64,000 nucleotides of DNA from Verrucomicrobiales bacterium (GTDB taxonomy: Bacteria > Verrucomicrobiota > Verrucomicrobiia > Verrucomicrobiales > DEV007), in contig JARGPI010000029.1 in the NCBI GenBank assembly GCA_029213005.1, positions 1 through 64,000 of the forward strand, written 5' to 3'. How positions within the stretch are numbered: position 1 is the first letter of the stretch; each line of letters begins with the position of its first letter. The position numbers and the translations under genes were made by a program. Below the pieces are notes generated by a model. It saw only the letters and a list, made by a program, of their open reading frames with translations, was not told the origin of the DNA and searched no databases. Positions 51,819 to 60,633 of the stretch are shown in pieces.

Positions 51819-53150
51819 ATGAAAAAGACGATCACCTTTTTAATCGCACTGGCGTTGTTGTCGCCCCTGCTGGCGCAAGATAAGACGCCGCCAGTTCCGG
51901 CTACGGAATCGGGAGAGAAAAACTATACGATCCCGGCTTCCGATCAGGGTTTGCCCGGCTCCGGTCCGATTCGGCGTTACGATTGGTTCGCGAAACTTTG
52001 GGAGAAAAAACGGAGCGGTTGGGCAAAAGAGGTCGCAATAGATCAGGGTGCGGTGGTTTTTCTGGGTGACTCCATCACTCAAGGCTGGGGGCCGACGATG
52101 AAAGGGGCTTTCGGAAAGCTGAAGGTCGCCAATCGCGGGATCAGTGGTGATACCACAAGGGGAATGTTGATCCGTCTCGAAGAGGACGTGCTCTCACTGA
52201 ATCCGTCCGGAGTGGCGCTCCTGATGGGCACCAACGATTTGGAGGAGGGCGCGGAGCCCGAAGTGATCGCCGGTAATTTCAAATTGATTATTGATGCGCT
52301 GAAAAAGCACAATGCGGATATGCCGATCGTGGTGTCGCTGGTATTCCCCAGTTCCGAGACTAAAAAGCGTCCCGCCGACAAAATTAAGGAAATCAACGAA
52401 CGCTATGCGGCAGTGGTCAAAGACGACCCGCAAATCACGGTCGTTGATACCTGGACCTTGTTCGCGAACGAATCGGGAGACGCGAAGAAAGAGGAGTTTC
52501 CCGACCTGCTGCATCCCAATGGGCTTGGCTATGAAATGTGGGCCAAATCGTTGATTCCAGTTTTTGCAACCCTCGGATTTGTCGAAACGGAGGGGGATGA
52601 TTTTACGCCAGAAGAGGGATTTGTAAGTCTCTACAACGGTAGGGATCTCACCGGTTGGGGCTACCTTCCCACCAAACCGAGAAAGAAGCCCAACCCGATT
52701 TTTGCGGTGATAACCGAAGCGGAATCATTCGACGGCAAGACGAAGAGTTCCGATGGCCGGTATGTCGCGAAAAACGAAAAACTTATTGTGACCACGCCGC
52801 CGTCCGGCCGCCGCATTCAGCAAATTTGGACCACTAAAGAATTCGATAAAGACTTCACCTTGAAACTTGAGTTCCGGGCCACTCCCAATGCCGATAGTGG
52901 AATTTTTATCCGCGGTAAGCAGCTCCAGTGTCGCGACTTTCCATTGGCCGGTCCCTACTTCGATTTGAAAAATTACAAAGCGCAGGACTGGAACGAAGTG
53001 GTGATTAAAGTCTCGGGGAACACGGCTCATTGCACCTGCAATGGCGAAGTGTTGGAGGAAGCCTTCGAAGTGCCTGAAAGTGGTCCAATTGGGCTGGAAG
53101 GTGATCGCGGTCAGCTCGAATACCGCCGTATCCGGATTTTAGAGGAATAG
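51819..53150 (+). CDS. Secreted SGNH/GDSL esterase fused to DUF1080
   Basis: A 443-residue two-domain exported protein. After a signal peptide (about 1-19) the SGNH hydrolase domain (about 60-260) has all four blocks: FLGDSITQGWG (Ser), NRGISGDTTRG (Gly), LMGTNDLEE (Asn) and DLLHPNGLGY (Asp/His). The C-terminal DUF1080 domain (about 265-443) begins FVSLYNGRDLTGWGYLP and ends PIGLEGDRGQLEYRRIRI. Fusion of an acyl esterase with a sugar-binding or keto-glycoside hydrolase domain suggests deacetylation and processing of a polysaccharide; this is inference. The inverted hairpin element follows it. Confidence 0.92.
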   Translation: MKKTITFLIALALLSPLLAQDKTPPVPATESGEKNYTIPASDQGLPGSGPIRRYDWFAKLWEKKRSGWAKEVAIDQGAVVFLGDSITQGWGPTMKGAFGKLKVANRGISGDTTRGMLIRLEEDVLSLNPSGVALLMGTNDLEEGAEPEVIAGNFKLIIDALKKHNADMPIVVSLVFPSSETKKRPADKIKEINERYAAVVKDDPQITVVDTWTLFANESGDAKKEEFPDLLHPNGLGYEMWAKSLIPVFATLGFVETEGDDFTPEEGFVSLYNGRDLTGWGYLPTKPRKKPNPIFAVITEAESFDGKTKSSDGRYVAKNEKLIVTTPPSGRRIQQIWTTKEFDKDFTLKLEFRATPNADSGIFIRGKQLQCRDFPLAGPYFDLKNYKAQDWNEVVIKVSGNTAHCTCNGEVLEEAFEVPESGPIGLEGDRGQLEYRRIRILEE

Positions 53151-53190
53151 AGAAAGGGGGCTAGCAGCAGCTTTGATTTGTGGCCGTGAA

Positions 53191-53330
53191 GTAGAATAGA
53201 CGTCTCGTCTGTTCGTGAATTCGAGGGACGAGAATTCACTCGCTGTTTGGGCCGTCGCATTGGCTGTTAGGCTTCGCGGATGGATTCTCGTTCCTCGAAT
53301 CCATCTGAACAGACGAGACGTCCGTTCTAC
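53191..53330. repeat. Inverted GTAG-headed hairpin pair (REP/BIME-like)
   Basis: Two arms in opposite orientation begin GTAGAAT/CGGACGTCTCGTCTGTTC-like (at 53191 on the plus strand and 53330 on the minus strand). Each contains AGACG-TCT-CGTCT-type pairing and then a second hairpin: GTGAATTC/GAATTCAC on the left and ATGGATTC/GAATCCAT on the right. The centre (about 53240-53279) is unrelated. Architecture and GTAG head match REP elements, but the stem sequence differs from the RAYT-flanking REPs. Confidence 0.78.
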
Positions 53331-53342
53331 AAAGTATAAAAA

Positions 53343-53828
53343 CTACTCTGAGCCGGGCTCGCGATTGACGATGCCTTCGATCATAGATTCGACCATCTCG
53401 ACCGCATCGTGCTCGGTTTCGGCGTAGTGTATGACGCTGGCGAACTGGCGGTCCATTTGCTCGAGGCGTCTCGCTAGGATGTTGAGCAACTCGAAGTTAA
53501 ACTCGGCCCGCTCCCAGAGAAAGGAATAGGGATCTTCTATGATATAGAATTCGGAGGTCATCAGCGCACTGACGCTGGCGGAGTGTTTGGTTCTCAGAAT
53601 CACAGCCATCTCCCCGAAAATGGAACCGACCTCGTCGACCACAGCAATTTGCTGGTGATCCCGAACCACTTCCACCTTTCCGCTCTTCATCACGGCCATT
53701 TGCAAATTGGTTCCGCCCTGAGTCATCAGGTTCTCCCCGGCTAAGACCTGCTTGACCGGTAGGTCTTCACACAACTCCAATACTCTGCTCATTTTGTCCC
53801 ATAGTGTCTTGATTTCCTTTTTTAACAA
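53343..53828 (-). CDS. Cyclic-nucleotide-binding-domain protein
   Basis: A 161-residue protein made almost only of a Crp/CNB fold: VLAGENLMTQGGTNLQMAVMKSGKVEVVR and the phosphate-binding-cassette region VGSIFGEMAVILRTKHSASVSALM. The cassette arginine position is occupied by KHSASV, so cyclic-nucleotide binding is not certain. No DNA-binding helix-turn-helix follows; the C-terminus is a helix (ELLNILARRLEQMDRQF). Such stand-alone domains often regulate other proteins. Downstream, on the same strand after 45 bp of AT-rich DNA, lies the sulfatase gene's 3' end. Confidence 0.88.
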   Translation of the reverse strand: MLKKEIKTLWDKMSRVLELCEDLPVKQVLAGENLMTQGGTNLQMAVMKSGKVEVVRDHQQIAVVDEVGSIFGEMAVILRTKHSASVSALMTSEFYIIEDPYSFLWERAEFNFELLNILARRLEQMDRQFASVIHYAETEHDAVEMVESMIEGIVNREPGSE

Positions 53829-53873
53829 AGGTTAATTTTTAGAAAATGAAGCATCAATTATGCCTCACCGTTA

Positions 53874-55496
53874 CTATTCGTCCGGTTTTAAATATTTGAC
53901 ACCGAGATCTTTAGGCAAAGGTATCACCAGGTTTTCCCGGCCCCATTTTTCCCATGACAGGTTCATGGCTTTGACCTTTTCCGGGTATTTTGCGGAGAGA
54001 TCGTTCAACTCGCTTCGATCGACGGAAAAATCGTAGAGTTCCCAGGGCTGATCATCGAGCGCGACCAGTTTCCAGCGTCCCTGCCGGACGGCCCGGTTGC
54101 CCTGGTGCTCGAAAAACAGAGTTCGGTCACCTGGCGTGCCTTCATTGAGCTGCTGGATCAGGTTGACGCCGGGAAGTGAAAGCTCGCCGCTATAGGTGGC
54201 TCCTCCCACGGCGACGGCGGTGGGGAGCAGGTCGATGAGGTGAGCGGGATCGGCATGGATTGACCCGGGGGGCGCTTTAAGACCCTCGGGCCAGTGCACG
54301 ATCCCGGGCGAGGCGATTCCACCTTCGTGGTTGAAGTGTTTGTACATTCGCCACGGGGTGTTTCCCGCGTTCGCCCAGCCTGACCCGACGCTGTGAAACG
54401 TGCCCGGACCGCCCATTTCATCGAGTTGGTCCCCTTTGTGAAGGATGTTTTGATTGCTGGAAACGATATCGAAGCCGAAAGGATCCCATTCGAAGCAGGC
54501 ACCATTGTCGGAGGTGAAAACAATCAGAGTGTTATCCAGTTCCTTCTCTGATTTCAGGTCCGCGATGACCCTGCCGATTTGTTGATCGAGCCGATCCACC
54601 ATCGCGGCGTAAATCGCCATTCTCCGGGCGAGATCGAGACGGCGGTCTTCCGGAAGGCTGTCCCAGGCGGGATTGGTTCCGGTTTTGGTTTCCCCGTAGT
54701 TCTGCCAGGTGGAGCGGGGGGAGAGTTTAGTGTCCTCCGGCACGATTTTCAGGGCTTTCATTCGCTTGAGGCGCTCCTCACGAAGCTGATCCCAACCGCC
54801 GTGATAGCGATTCGCATACTTCGCGATTTCCTCTTTCGGAGCGTGCAGTGGGAAATGGGGCGCGTTGTAGGCGAGATAGAGAAACCACGGTTTATCCGGA
54901 GTTTCCCGGGCGATGTTCAGGAAGTCGATCGCGTGATCGGTTACCGCATCGGTGGCGTAGAATTCGTCTTCACCATATTGGCGCGGGAATCGACCATTGG
55001 GTTTCCGGACGAGGTGATCGGGATCGAAGAAGCGTTTTGCGCTGACCAGAGTTCCGTAAAATTCTTCGAAACCATGCTGAGTGGGATCCGGCGTCCCGAG
55101 GTGCCATTTCCCCGCGATAAAAGAGCGGTAGCCCGCGGGCGTCAGCGCTTCGGCGATCGTCGTGGCCTCCGGGGCGATGAAACCCCGGTATCCCGGACGA
55201 TTCAGGTCGTTGGTTGTCATGTGTCCGAGACCGACCCGGTGAGGATATTGTCCGGAAAGGAGGGCGGCACGTGAGGGACAGCACCTTCCCGTGTTGTAGA
55301 ACTGAGTCAGGCGAATCCCACCCGCCGCGAGAGAATCCAGCACCGGCGTTTCGATTTCGCCGCCGAAACAGCCGAGGTCACTGAAGCCCAGATCATCGGC
55401 AAGAATGTAGAGAATATTCGGCTTTTCCGCGCCAGCGGTGAAAAAGGGGAAACAGGCTGAGAGCAGAAAGAGCAGCGCAATTCGGGAGACGTTCAT
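53874..55496 (-). CDS. Arylsulfatase, exported
   Basis: A 540-residue sulfatase of the type I family. The formylglycine signature is C-C-P-S-R (C72, with R76) in GRCCPSRAALLSGQYPHR. Metal ligands are D34 and D35 in ILADDLGFSD, with later VFTSDNGACF. A signal peptide (about 1-22) precedes the enzyme. The start at ATG 55496 was chosen because the frame upstream is not hydrophobic. PVC bacteria carry many such enzymes for sulfated polysaccharides. No anaerobic sulfatase-maturating enzyme is in the window. Confidence 0.94.
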   Translation of the reverse strand: MNVSRIALLFLLSACFPFFTAGAEKPNILYILADDLGFSDLGCFGGEIETPVLDSLAAGGIRLTQFYNTGRCCPSRAALLSGQYPHRVGLGHMTTNDLNRPGYRGFIAPEATTIAEALTPAGYRSFIAGKWHLGTPDPTQHGFEEFYGTLVSAKRFFDPDHLVRKPNGRFPRQYGEDEFYATDAVTDHAIDFLNIARETPDKPWFLYLAYNAPHFPLHAPKEEIAKYANRYHGGWDQLREERLKRMKALKIVPEDTKLSPRSTWQNYGETKTGTNPAWDSLPEDRRLDLARRMAIYAAMVDRLDQQIGRVIADLKSEKELDNTLIVFTSDNGACFEWDPFGFDIVSSNQNILHKGDQLDEMGGPGTFHSVGSGWANAGNTPWRMYKHFNHEGGIASPGIVHWPEGLKAPPGSIHADPAHLIDLLPTAVAVGGATYSGELSLPGVNLIQQLNEGTPGDRTLFFEHQGNRAVRQGRWKLVALDDQPWELYDFSVDRSELNDLSAKYPEKVKAMNLSWEKWGRENLVIPLPKDLGVKYLKPDE

Positions 55497-55574
55497 CGCA
55501 GAAGAGATTGCGAAAAAGCCCTCCATCCGGCAATCCTAAAATCCAAATTCGAATCGGCCCCGCTCTCTCCATTT

Positions 55575-55685
55575 CTTGTTCTTGCTCCTAATCTTGTTCT
55601 TGATCCCCGTTTTTCGAGCAAGAGCAAGAGCAAGAGCAAGAGTTGGATTGTACCCTGTACAATTATGGACTGTACCCTGTACAAT
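55575..55685. repeat. Composite palindrome/GAGCAA repeat element (copy E)
   Basis: The degenerate arm (about 55575-55601) and the ATCCCCGTTTTTC loop are followed by four GAGCAA units plus GAG (55616-55642). Then come two palindromes in the opposite orientation to copy D: ATTGTACCCTGTACAATT (55647-55664) and CTGTACCCTGTACAAT (55670-55685). So the palindrome module is inverted relative to the hairpin module. The stop codon of the EamA gene lies in this copy. Confidence 0.9.
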
Positions 55686-56553
55686 CCACTTTTCTGGGCA
55701 GCAACTTGGTGGTCAGCGCGGCACCGGCGAAGGCGACGAGCATCCCGGCGATGATTCGGGCGGTGACGACTTCCTGAAGAAAAAGGGTCCCGAAAAGCAC
55801 TCCGAAGATCGGGATGATAAAGGTCACGGTGGTCGTGGCGGTGGCGCCGGACCGGGACAAAATGTCGAAAAGCAGAACGAAGGCGAGGGCGGTTGATAAT
55901 ACACCGAGAGCGGTCGCGCAGACAAAGGCTTTGGTGCCGGGAAGGGATTCGGGCAGGTGGCCGATCGCAAAGGGTGTCAGAATGAGGGTCGCTCCCATCA
56001 GGTTGCCGATCGTGATCGACCAGGGGGAGAGATGACTCATGTCCTTTTTGATGTATTGACTGATGAAGCCGTAACAAATCGTCGCTCCCAAGGTCGCGAT
56101 GATGGCGAGAATCGGACCTTTTGAATCGAGGGAAAGTTTGTCGGAGGCGAGGATAAACACTCCGCAGATGCCGAGAATCAATCCTACGGTCTGCCAGCGG
56201 GTCAGAGGTTGCTTCATCCAGATAAATCCGATGATGGCCGCGAATATCGGGGTAGCGGCATTGAGCAGGGAGGTGAATCCCGCCTCGAGGCTGAGAACGG
56301 CAAAGGCGAGGAGACACCACGGCAGCGCCGCGTTAAAGATCCCGACAAACATCATTTTCCCTGGATTTCCGAAGACCTCTTTCCGGACCCGCTTCCTCGC
56401 GAGCAGTGGACTGAGGAGCAGAAACGCAACCGCGACACGGAACCAGATCAATACAAAGGGCCCGAACTCGGGGGCTGCGATTCGCATAAATAGAAACGAG
56501 CCGCCCCAGATGGCGGATAACAGCAGTAGTTTGACAAAATCCAGCGGGCTCAT
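55663..56553 (-). CDS. EamA/DMT-family transporter, C-terminus supplied by a repeat
   Basis: A 296-residue drug/metabolite transporter with two EamA repeats and about ten membrane helices (for example AIWGGSFLFMRIAAPEFGPF at the start of repeat 1 and IIPIFGVLFGTLFLQEVVTARIIAGML in repeat 2). Substrate unknown. The start at ATG 56553 matches relatives. After the helix that ends LLPRK, the last residues VDCTGYSP and the stop codon are read from copy E of the composite repeat. It may have lost its original tail. Confidence 0.85.
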   Translation of the reverse strand: MSPLDFVKLLLLSAIWGGSFLFMRIAAPEFGPFVLIWFRVAVAFLLLSPLLARKRVRKEVFGNPGKMMFVGIFNAALPWCLLAFAVLSLEAGFTSLLNAATPIFAAIIGFIWMKQPLTRWQTVGLILGICGVFILASDKLSLDSKGPILAIIATLGATICYGFISQYIKKDMSHLSPWSITIGNLMGATLILTPFAIGHLPESLPGTKAFVCATALGVLSTALAFVLLFDILSRSGATATTTVTFIIPIFGVLFGTLFLQEVVTARIIAGMLVAFAGAALTTKLLPRKVDCTGYSP

Positions 56554-56600
56554 CTTTAAATCAATCGATTGGAAGATTTTAAAGACGAGAGCGCTTTGAT

Positions 56601-58577
56601 TTACTTCCAATTTTCATCAAAAAAGCCGGCATCGACAATTTTTCCCGGTGACGAACCATCGGGAAGTTGGTCGAGACCGATCACAGCCCAATCGGGTAGT
56701 TTTGGATTTTGCAGTGAATTGGTCCGGTCGTGATCTTCGCGAAAGGTCAATCCACTGTTGATCACCACGTAATTATCGGGGCTGAGTGGGTTCGGAAAAA
56801 TGAAAGAGGGAACGTGGTCGGCTGTGGAGTAGGTTTTTCCACGGAAGGTGAAGCTGTCGCTCGTCCATTCGATGGGAAGCCGGTCGACGATCTCCTTGAT
56901 CATTTCGTTAGAGTCGGGATCTCCCCAGAGGATCATATTTCCGCCTTCGATATCCCCGGAATCGAGTCCATAGGGGAATTCTTCAAGGAATTTGCCTCGC
57001 ATCAGCGCCTGCCAGCGGTCGCGAAAGTGGTTGAGTTCGAAATCGACCCAGCGCTTCAGTTTTGGTGATGTGATTTGCTCGAGCTTGGGAGGAACCACGA
57101 CAAACTGCTTCATAAAAGCGTCGTCAATCGGCCCCTGAACGCCGGGTGATTTGCGGAGACCGGTTGGTTCGCCCCACTGCCAGTTGTCGTCGACTTTTTT
57201 AACGGCGATGGTCGTCACGGGGAATCCCGGACTGGTGGCGCGGAGCTTTTGACCGTCAATCTCGATGGAGAAATCGCCAATATCCGACCCGTCGCGGGAG
57301 CTGACCTCGAGAGCGGTGACGTTTTCGGTTTTCAGAGTGACTGATTTGGCACCGGCGTCCCAAGTGCCGTCGACCCGGGTGTCTTCCCAGTGCTGCTGCA
57401 GGCCGGTGACGCGGAGCCATTTCATCAAGGGATAGCGGAGGGTGCGGGTCTGAAAATAGATTTTCTCAGGTTGGACGTCGTTGCCCTCTTTCCAGGTATC
57501 GCGAATCCACTGCCAGATTTCATCGACTGATTCCTGATTGTATTTGTGCCCCATTTCTTTGCCGACGACGTGGCGCATCGTGAGCTTCTCTTCAAGCAAC
57601 TCCCCGGCCATGAGATCTGCCGCGGCCTTTTGTTTGTCGACCTCTCCGGAATAGGCGAGGAGGGGACCATTTAGAAAATTTCGGCGATAGTGTGGGACGT
57701 CGTAGAGACCCCAGAGAGTTTGTTCGTAGTCAGCGGGGTAATCCTCCGGTTTCAGATTGTTGTAGCGGGCGGTTTCGGCAAATCCCGCCCCCGGTGTTAC
57801 CGCGCAAAATTCGCCCCGATAGTGAGCTCCGATATGCCAGGCTCCGGCTCCGCCCATCGAAAATCCGGCGAGTACGATGCGCTTCGGATCGATCGGAAAG
57901 TCCCGTTTCACGGCTTCGATCGCCTCAAAGACATCGATTTCCCCGGCGTGTTTCCAGCCTACGCACTGTCGACCAAAGGGGTGGAGTATGATGGCTTCGT
58001 TCTGTTCCCCGAGGAGGCCGCCGAAGGCCTGATGCTTGTTCAGGCAGCGCTCCAGAAAATGCAGGTCGGTAATTTTATCACCCCGTCCATGCAGCCAGAC
58101 CACGAGTGGGACCGGCTTGCTCAAATCGAGTTCCGCAGAGATTTCCAGTCCGTAGGGTTGGCAGGAATCGTCGATGCGGGAGCGGTAGCCGCGGATCACC
58201 AGACCGGTGTCATCCGACCAGGAATGGGGTTCCTCCTCCTCGATTTCCAGGTACCGGGCTTTTGCCAGATCGAGAAATTTTTCGGGCAGGGCGAAATGCT
58301 TTTTATCGTAAAATTCCTGAAACCGAACCGCCAGTTCGACGGCTTTGACGAGCGCTTCGACATCGCCGGAATAGGGATGATCTGAAATCTCCCAGAGCCG
58401 GTCCACATACAGGGCCAGCTCCGCATCAACCTTCTCCCGGATCGGATCCGGAAGCTCCAGACCGCCGGGAGCGGGGAGGCGGCGTTTGATCGGTGGAATC
58501 GGTTCGAGCGCCTCGACTGCCGGAATCGCAAAGATCAGGGCGAGACAGCTCGCGAGGGTTATTCGGAGACGATTCAA
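56601..58577 (-). CDS. Secreted alpha/beta-hydrolase (prolyl-oligopeptidase/esterase type)
   Basis: A 658-residue exported hydrolase. No ATG fits; the TTG at 58577 directly precedes a signal peptide (LNRLRITLASCLALIFAIPAVEA), and an AAAGG ribosome-binding site lies 8 bases upstream, so I use it. The hydrolase part has LVVWLHGRGD (oxyanion region) and GFSMGGAGAWH with the nucleophile S240. The C-terminal half (about 360-658) includes a beta-rich stretch of unknown function. It resembles polyhydroxybutyrate-depolymerase or POP-family esterases. It lies 4 bp after the next gene and shares a transcript with it. Confidence 0.85.
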   Translation of the reverse strand: MNRLRITLASCLALIFAIPAVEALEPIPPIKRRLPAPGGLELPDPIREKVDAELALYVDRLWEISDHPYSGDVEALVKAVELAVRFQEFYDKKHFALPEKFLDLAKARYLEIEEEEPHSWSDDTGLVIRGYRSRIDDSCQPYGLEISAELDLSKPVPLVVWLHGRGDKITDLHFLERCLNKHQAFGGLLGEQNEAIILHPFGRQCVGWKHAGEIDVFEAIEAVKRDFPIDPKRIVLAGFSMGGAGAWHIGAHYRGEFCAVTPGAGFAETARYNNLKPEDYPADYEQTLWGLYDVPHYRRNFLNGPLLAYSGEVDKQKAAADLMAGELLEEKLTMRHVVGKEMGHKYNQESVDEIWQWIRDTWKEGNDVQPEKIYFQTRTLRYPLMKWLRVTGLQQHWEDTRVDGTWDAGAKSVTLKTENVTALEVSSRDGSDIGDFSIEIDGQKLRATSPGFPVTTIAVKKVDDNWQWGEPTGLRKSPGVQGPIDDAFMKQFVVVPPKLEQITSPKLKRWVDFELNHFRDRWQALMRGKFLEEFPYGLDSGDIEGGNMILWGDPDSNEMIKEIVDRLPIEWTSDSFTFRGKTYSTADHVPSFIFPNPLSPDNYVVINSGLTFREDHDRTNSLQNPKLPDWAVIGLDQLPDGSSPGKIVDAGFFDENWK

Positions 58578-58581
58578 GATT

Positions 58582-59532
58582 TCAGCCTTTGGTGATTTTC
58601 TCCTGTGTGATGGGATCGATCCAACCGACGACTTTTCCGCCTTGAAGGAGGCATTTGTAATCGGTGGGAAATTTTCCGAAGATGGTGGAAACCTCAAAGT
58701 GAACCGTAACGGTGTCATACGTTCCGTCAATTTCCCCGCTGACCCGCTCGGAACCGTTCCATTTGAAAGAAGTGGCTTCATCAAGATTTGCGGGATGAGC
58801 TTCGCCCCGCTGGATACTCGCTTTTACGACGTTGAAGCGGGGATCATCTGAAGCATCGCCGGGACCGGAATTCCGGAGCGAGGCGAGACGGTCCGGCTGG
58901 GCGAGAAGCGCCTTTTTAGCCCGGCTCCGCATGTCGGCGATCTGATTGGTTTTGTAGGTCACAAAGTCGTTGTAGCGCTTTTCGATCTGCTGTTTGAAAT
59001 TGGTTTTTTCGACTGGAATCTGCGTCTGCATCGAAGCGTTAACGAGGCTCGCGACAGTGAGCTGATCGCCGACGAGTTGCACCGGTTTCATCGGCGTTCC
59101 CACCGGCACTTTGGTCGAGCCCGCTGCCTGACCATTGATCATCAGCGTGAAAGGCACCGGCTCCGAAGCCAGCACTTGTGCGGGATAAGCTTTTGCAGGA
59201 ACTGCCGACCAGTTTTTGGTGATTTCAGCGAGGGGAAGAATCGTAGGCATTGGATACCGTTCTTCAACCAACTGATCGATTTCTGACTTCGGTGGTTCGC
59301 TCTTTTTCGCCGGTTTTGCGGCTGGGGCGGAAGAAGTTTTCCTCTCAGGCTTCGGCGGCTTGGCTGATGGAGATTTGGTAGGCTTGGAATTTGCCGCGGA
59401 GCTGCTGTCGGAAGCGATGATGGCGTTGTCTGAGCCGAGCAAATCACCAACGGTCTTCTTTTGGTGAACAAAGTAGTAGTAACCGCCGCCACCGAGTGCC
59501 GCGAGAAGAATGATGGTGAAAAACGCTTTCAT
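58582..59532 (-). CDS. Unknown membrane-anchored protein
   Basis: A 316-residue protein with an N-terminal helix (about 3-20) and a Ser/Lys/Pro/Ala-rich linker (about 45-85). A helical region follows (NFKQQIEKRYNDFVTYKTN), then a C-terminal beta-rich domain about 100 residues long (YDTVTVHFEVSTIFGKFPTDYKCLLQGGKVVGWIDP). No named domain was recognised. Only 4 bp separate its stop from the hydrolase's TTG start, so the two are probably co-expressed. Divergent from fmt with a 152-bp gap. Confidence 0.75.
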   Translation of the reverse strand: MKAFFTIILLAALGGGGYYYFVHQKKTVGDLLGSDNAIIASDSSSAANSKPTKSPSAKPPKPERKTSSAPAAKPAKKSEPPKSEIDQLVEERYPMPTILPLAEITKNWSAVPAKAYPAQVLASEPVPFTLMINGQAAGSTKVPVGTPMKPVQLVGDQLTVASLVNASMQTQIPVEKTNFKQQIEKRYNDFVTYKTNQIADMRSRAKKALLAQPDRLASLRNSGPGDASDDPRFNVVKASIQRGEAHPANLDEATSFKWNGSERVSGEIDGTYDTVTVHFEVSTIFGKFPTDYKCLLQGGKVVGWIDPITQEKITKG

Positions 59533-59684
59533 GAAATCGTCAAATTGGAAAGAAACCCTTACGGGAGCGCCCTGCTTTTTTCAAGCGCTCGTCCCCCTTC
59601 ATTGCATACCTTTTATTACTTGGTGGACGACTCGAAACGCGACATTTTCGTTGATTGTTGCGGGCCGATAGCGGTGGGTAAACT

Positions 59685-60632
59685 ATGAGAATCGTTTTTA
59701 TGGGAACCGGGGATATCGCTCTGCCCGGTTTTGACTGGTTGCTATCGAGCCCGGATGTCGAAGTGGTCGGAGTGTTTACCCAGCCGGATAAGCCGGTGGG
59801 CCGGAAGCAGATTTTGACTCCTCCGGAGGTTAAGGTGAGGGCGCTGGCTCAGGGAATTCCCGTATTTCAGCCGACTTCATTCAAAAAGGAGCCGGAGTCC
59901 GTCGAGGCGCTTGAAGCTCTGCAATGTGATATCGCTGTGGTGATGGCCTATGGCCAGATTTTGCCGAAAGCGGTGATCAATGCTCCCCGAATCGCCTGTG
60001 TGAATTTGCACGCGTCGCTGCTGCCGAGGCACCGCGGAGCGTCCCCGATTCAGGCGGCAATTCGGGATGGAGACGAGCAGTCGGGTATCACATTGATGCA
60101 TATTGCTCCGAAACTCGATTCGGGTGATCAAATTCTGCAATCAGTGATCGATCTGTCTCCGACCGAGACCGGTGGCGGACTTCACGACCGGTTGGCTGAC
60201 CTGGGACCGGGAATTCTCGCCGAGGGTCTCCCCCTGATTTTCGAAGGAAAAGCGGAGCGTAAAGAGCAGGACGAATCGCAAGTCACTTACTCCGGCAAAC
60301 TGGGGCGTGCCGATGGCGTCATCGACTGGACAAAACCGGCTCTGGAAATTGAGCGGCTTGTGAGAGCTTATGATCCCTGGCCCGGAACTTCCACGGTTTT
60401 GCCCGGCAAGACTGACCGCAGCCTGAAACTCTTCCCATTCTGTGAGGTTGGTGAATCAGAGGATGAAGCCCCCGGGACCGTGATCGGTCAGGAGGAGGCT
60501 CTAGTCGTAGCCTGCGGAGATGGAACCAGTCTCCGTTTTACTGGAGACCTCCAGATCGAAGGAAAGAAACGAATGCCGATTCGGGATTTTCTCAAAGGAG
60601 CCAATCTCGAACCGGGCCTTCGTCTCGGGTAA
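59685..60632 (+). CDS. fmt: Methionyl-tRNA formyltransferase
   Basis: Formylates initiator Met-tRNA with 10-formyl-tetrahydrofolate. It has 315 residues. The catalytic triad is visible: N107 and H109 in CVNLHASLLPRHRGASPIQ, and D145 in KLDSGD. The C-terminal OB-like tRNA-binding domain starts about 205 (VTYSGKLGRADGVIDW). The def gene, often its neighbour, is not here. Convergent with carB; the stops are separated by a single base. Confidence 0.97.
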   Translation: MRIVFMGTGDIALPGFDWLLSSPDVEVVGVFTQPDKPVGRKQILTPPEVKVRALAQGIPVFQPTSFKKEPESVEALEALQCDIAVVMAYGQILPKAVINAPRIACVNLHASLLPRHRGASPIQAAIRDGDEQSGITLMHIAPKLDSGDQILQSVIDLSPTETGGGLHDRLADLGPGILAEGLPLIFEGKAERKEQDESQVTYSGKLGRADGVIDWTKPALEIERLVRAYDPWPGTSTVLPGKTDRSLKLFPFCEVGESEDEAPGTVIGQEEALVVACGDGTSLRFTGDLQIEGKKRMPIRDFLKGANLEPGLRLG

Positions 60633-60633
60633 T

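Noticed and set aside
58578..58784. N-terminal extension of the alpha/beta-hydrolase gene
   Set aside because: It would overlap the neighbour's coding end by about 200 bp and would put the signal peptide in the middle of the protein.
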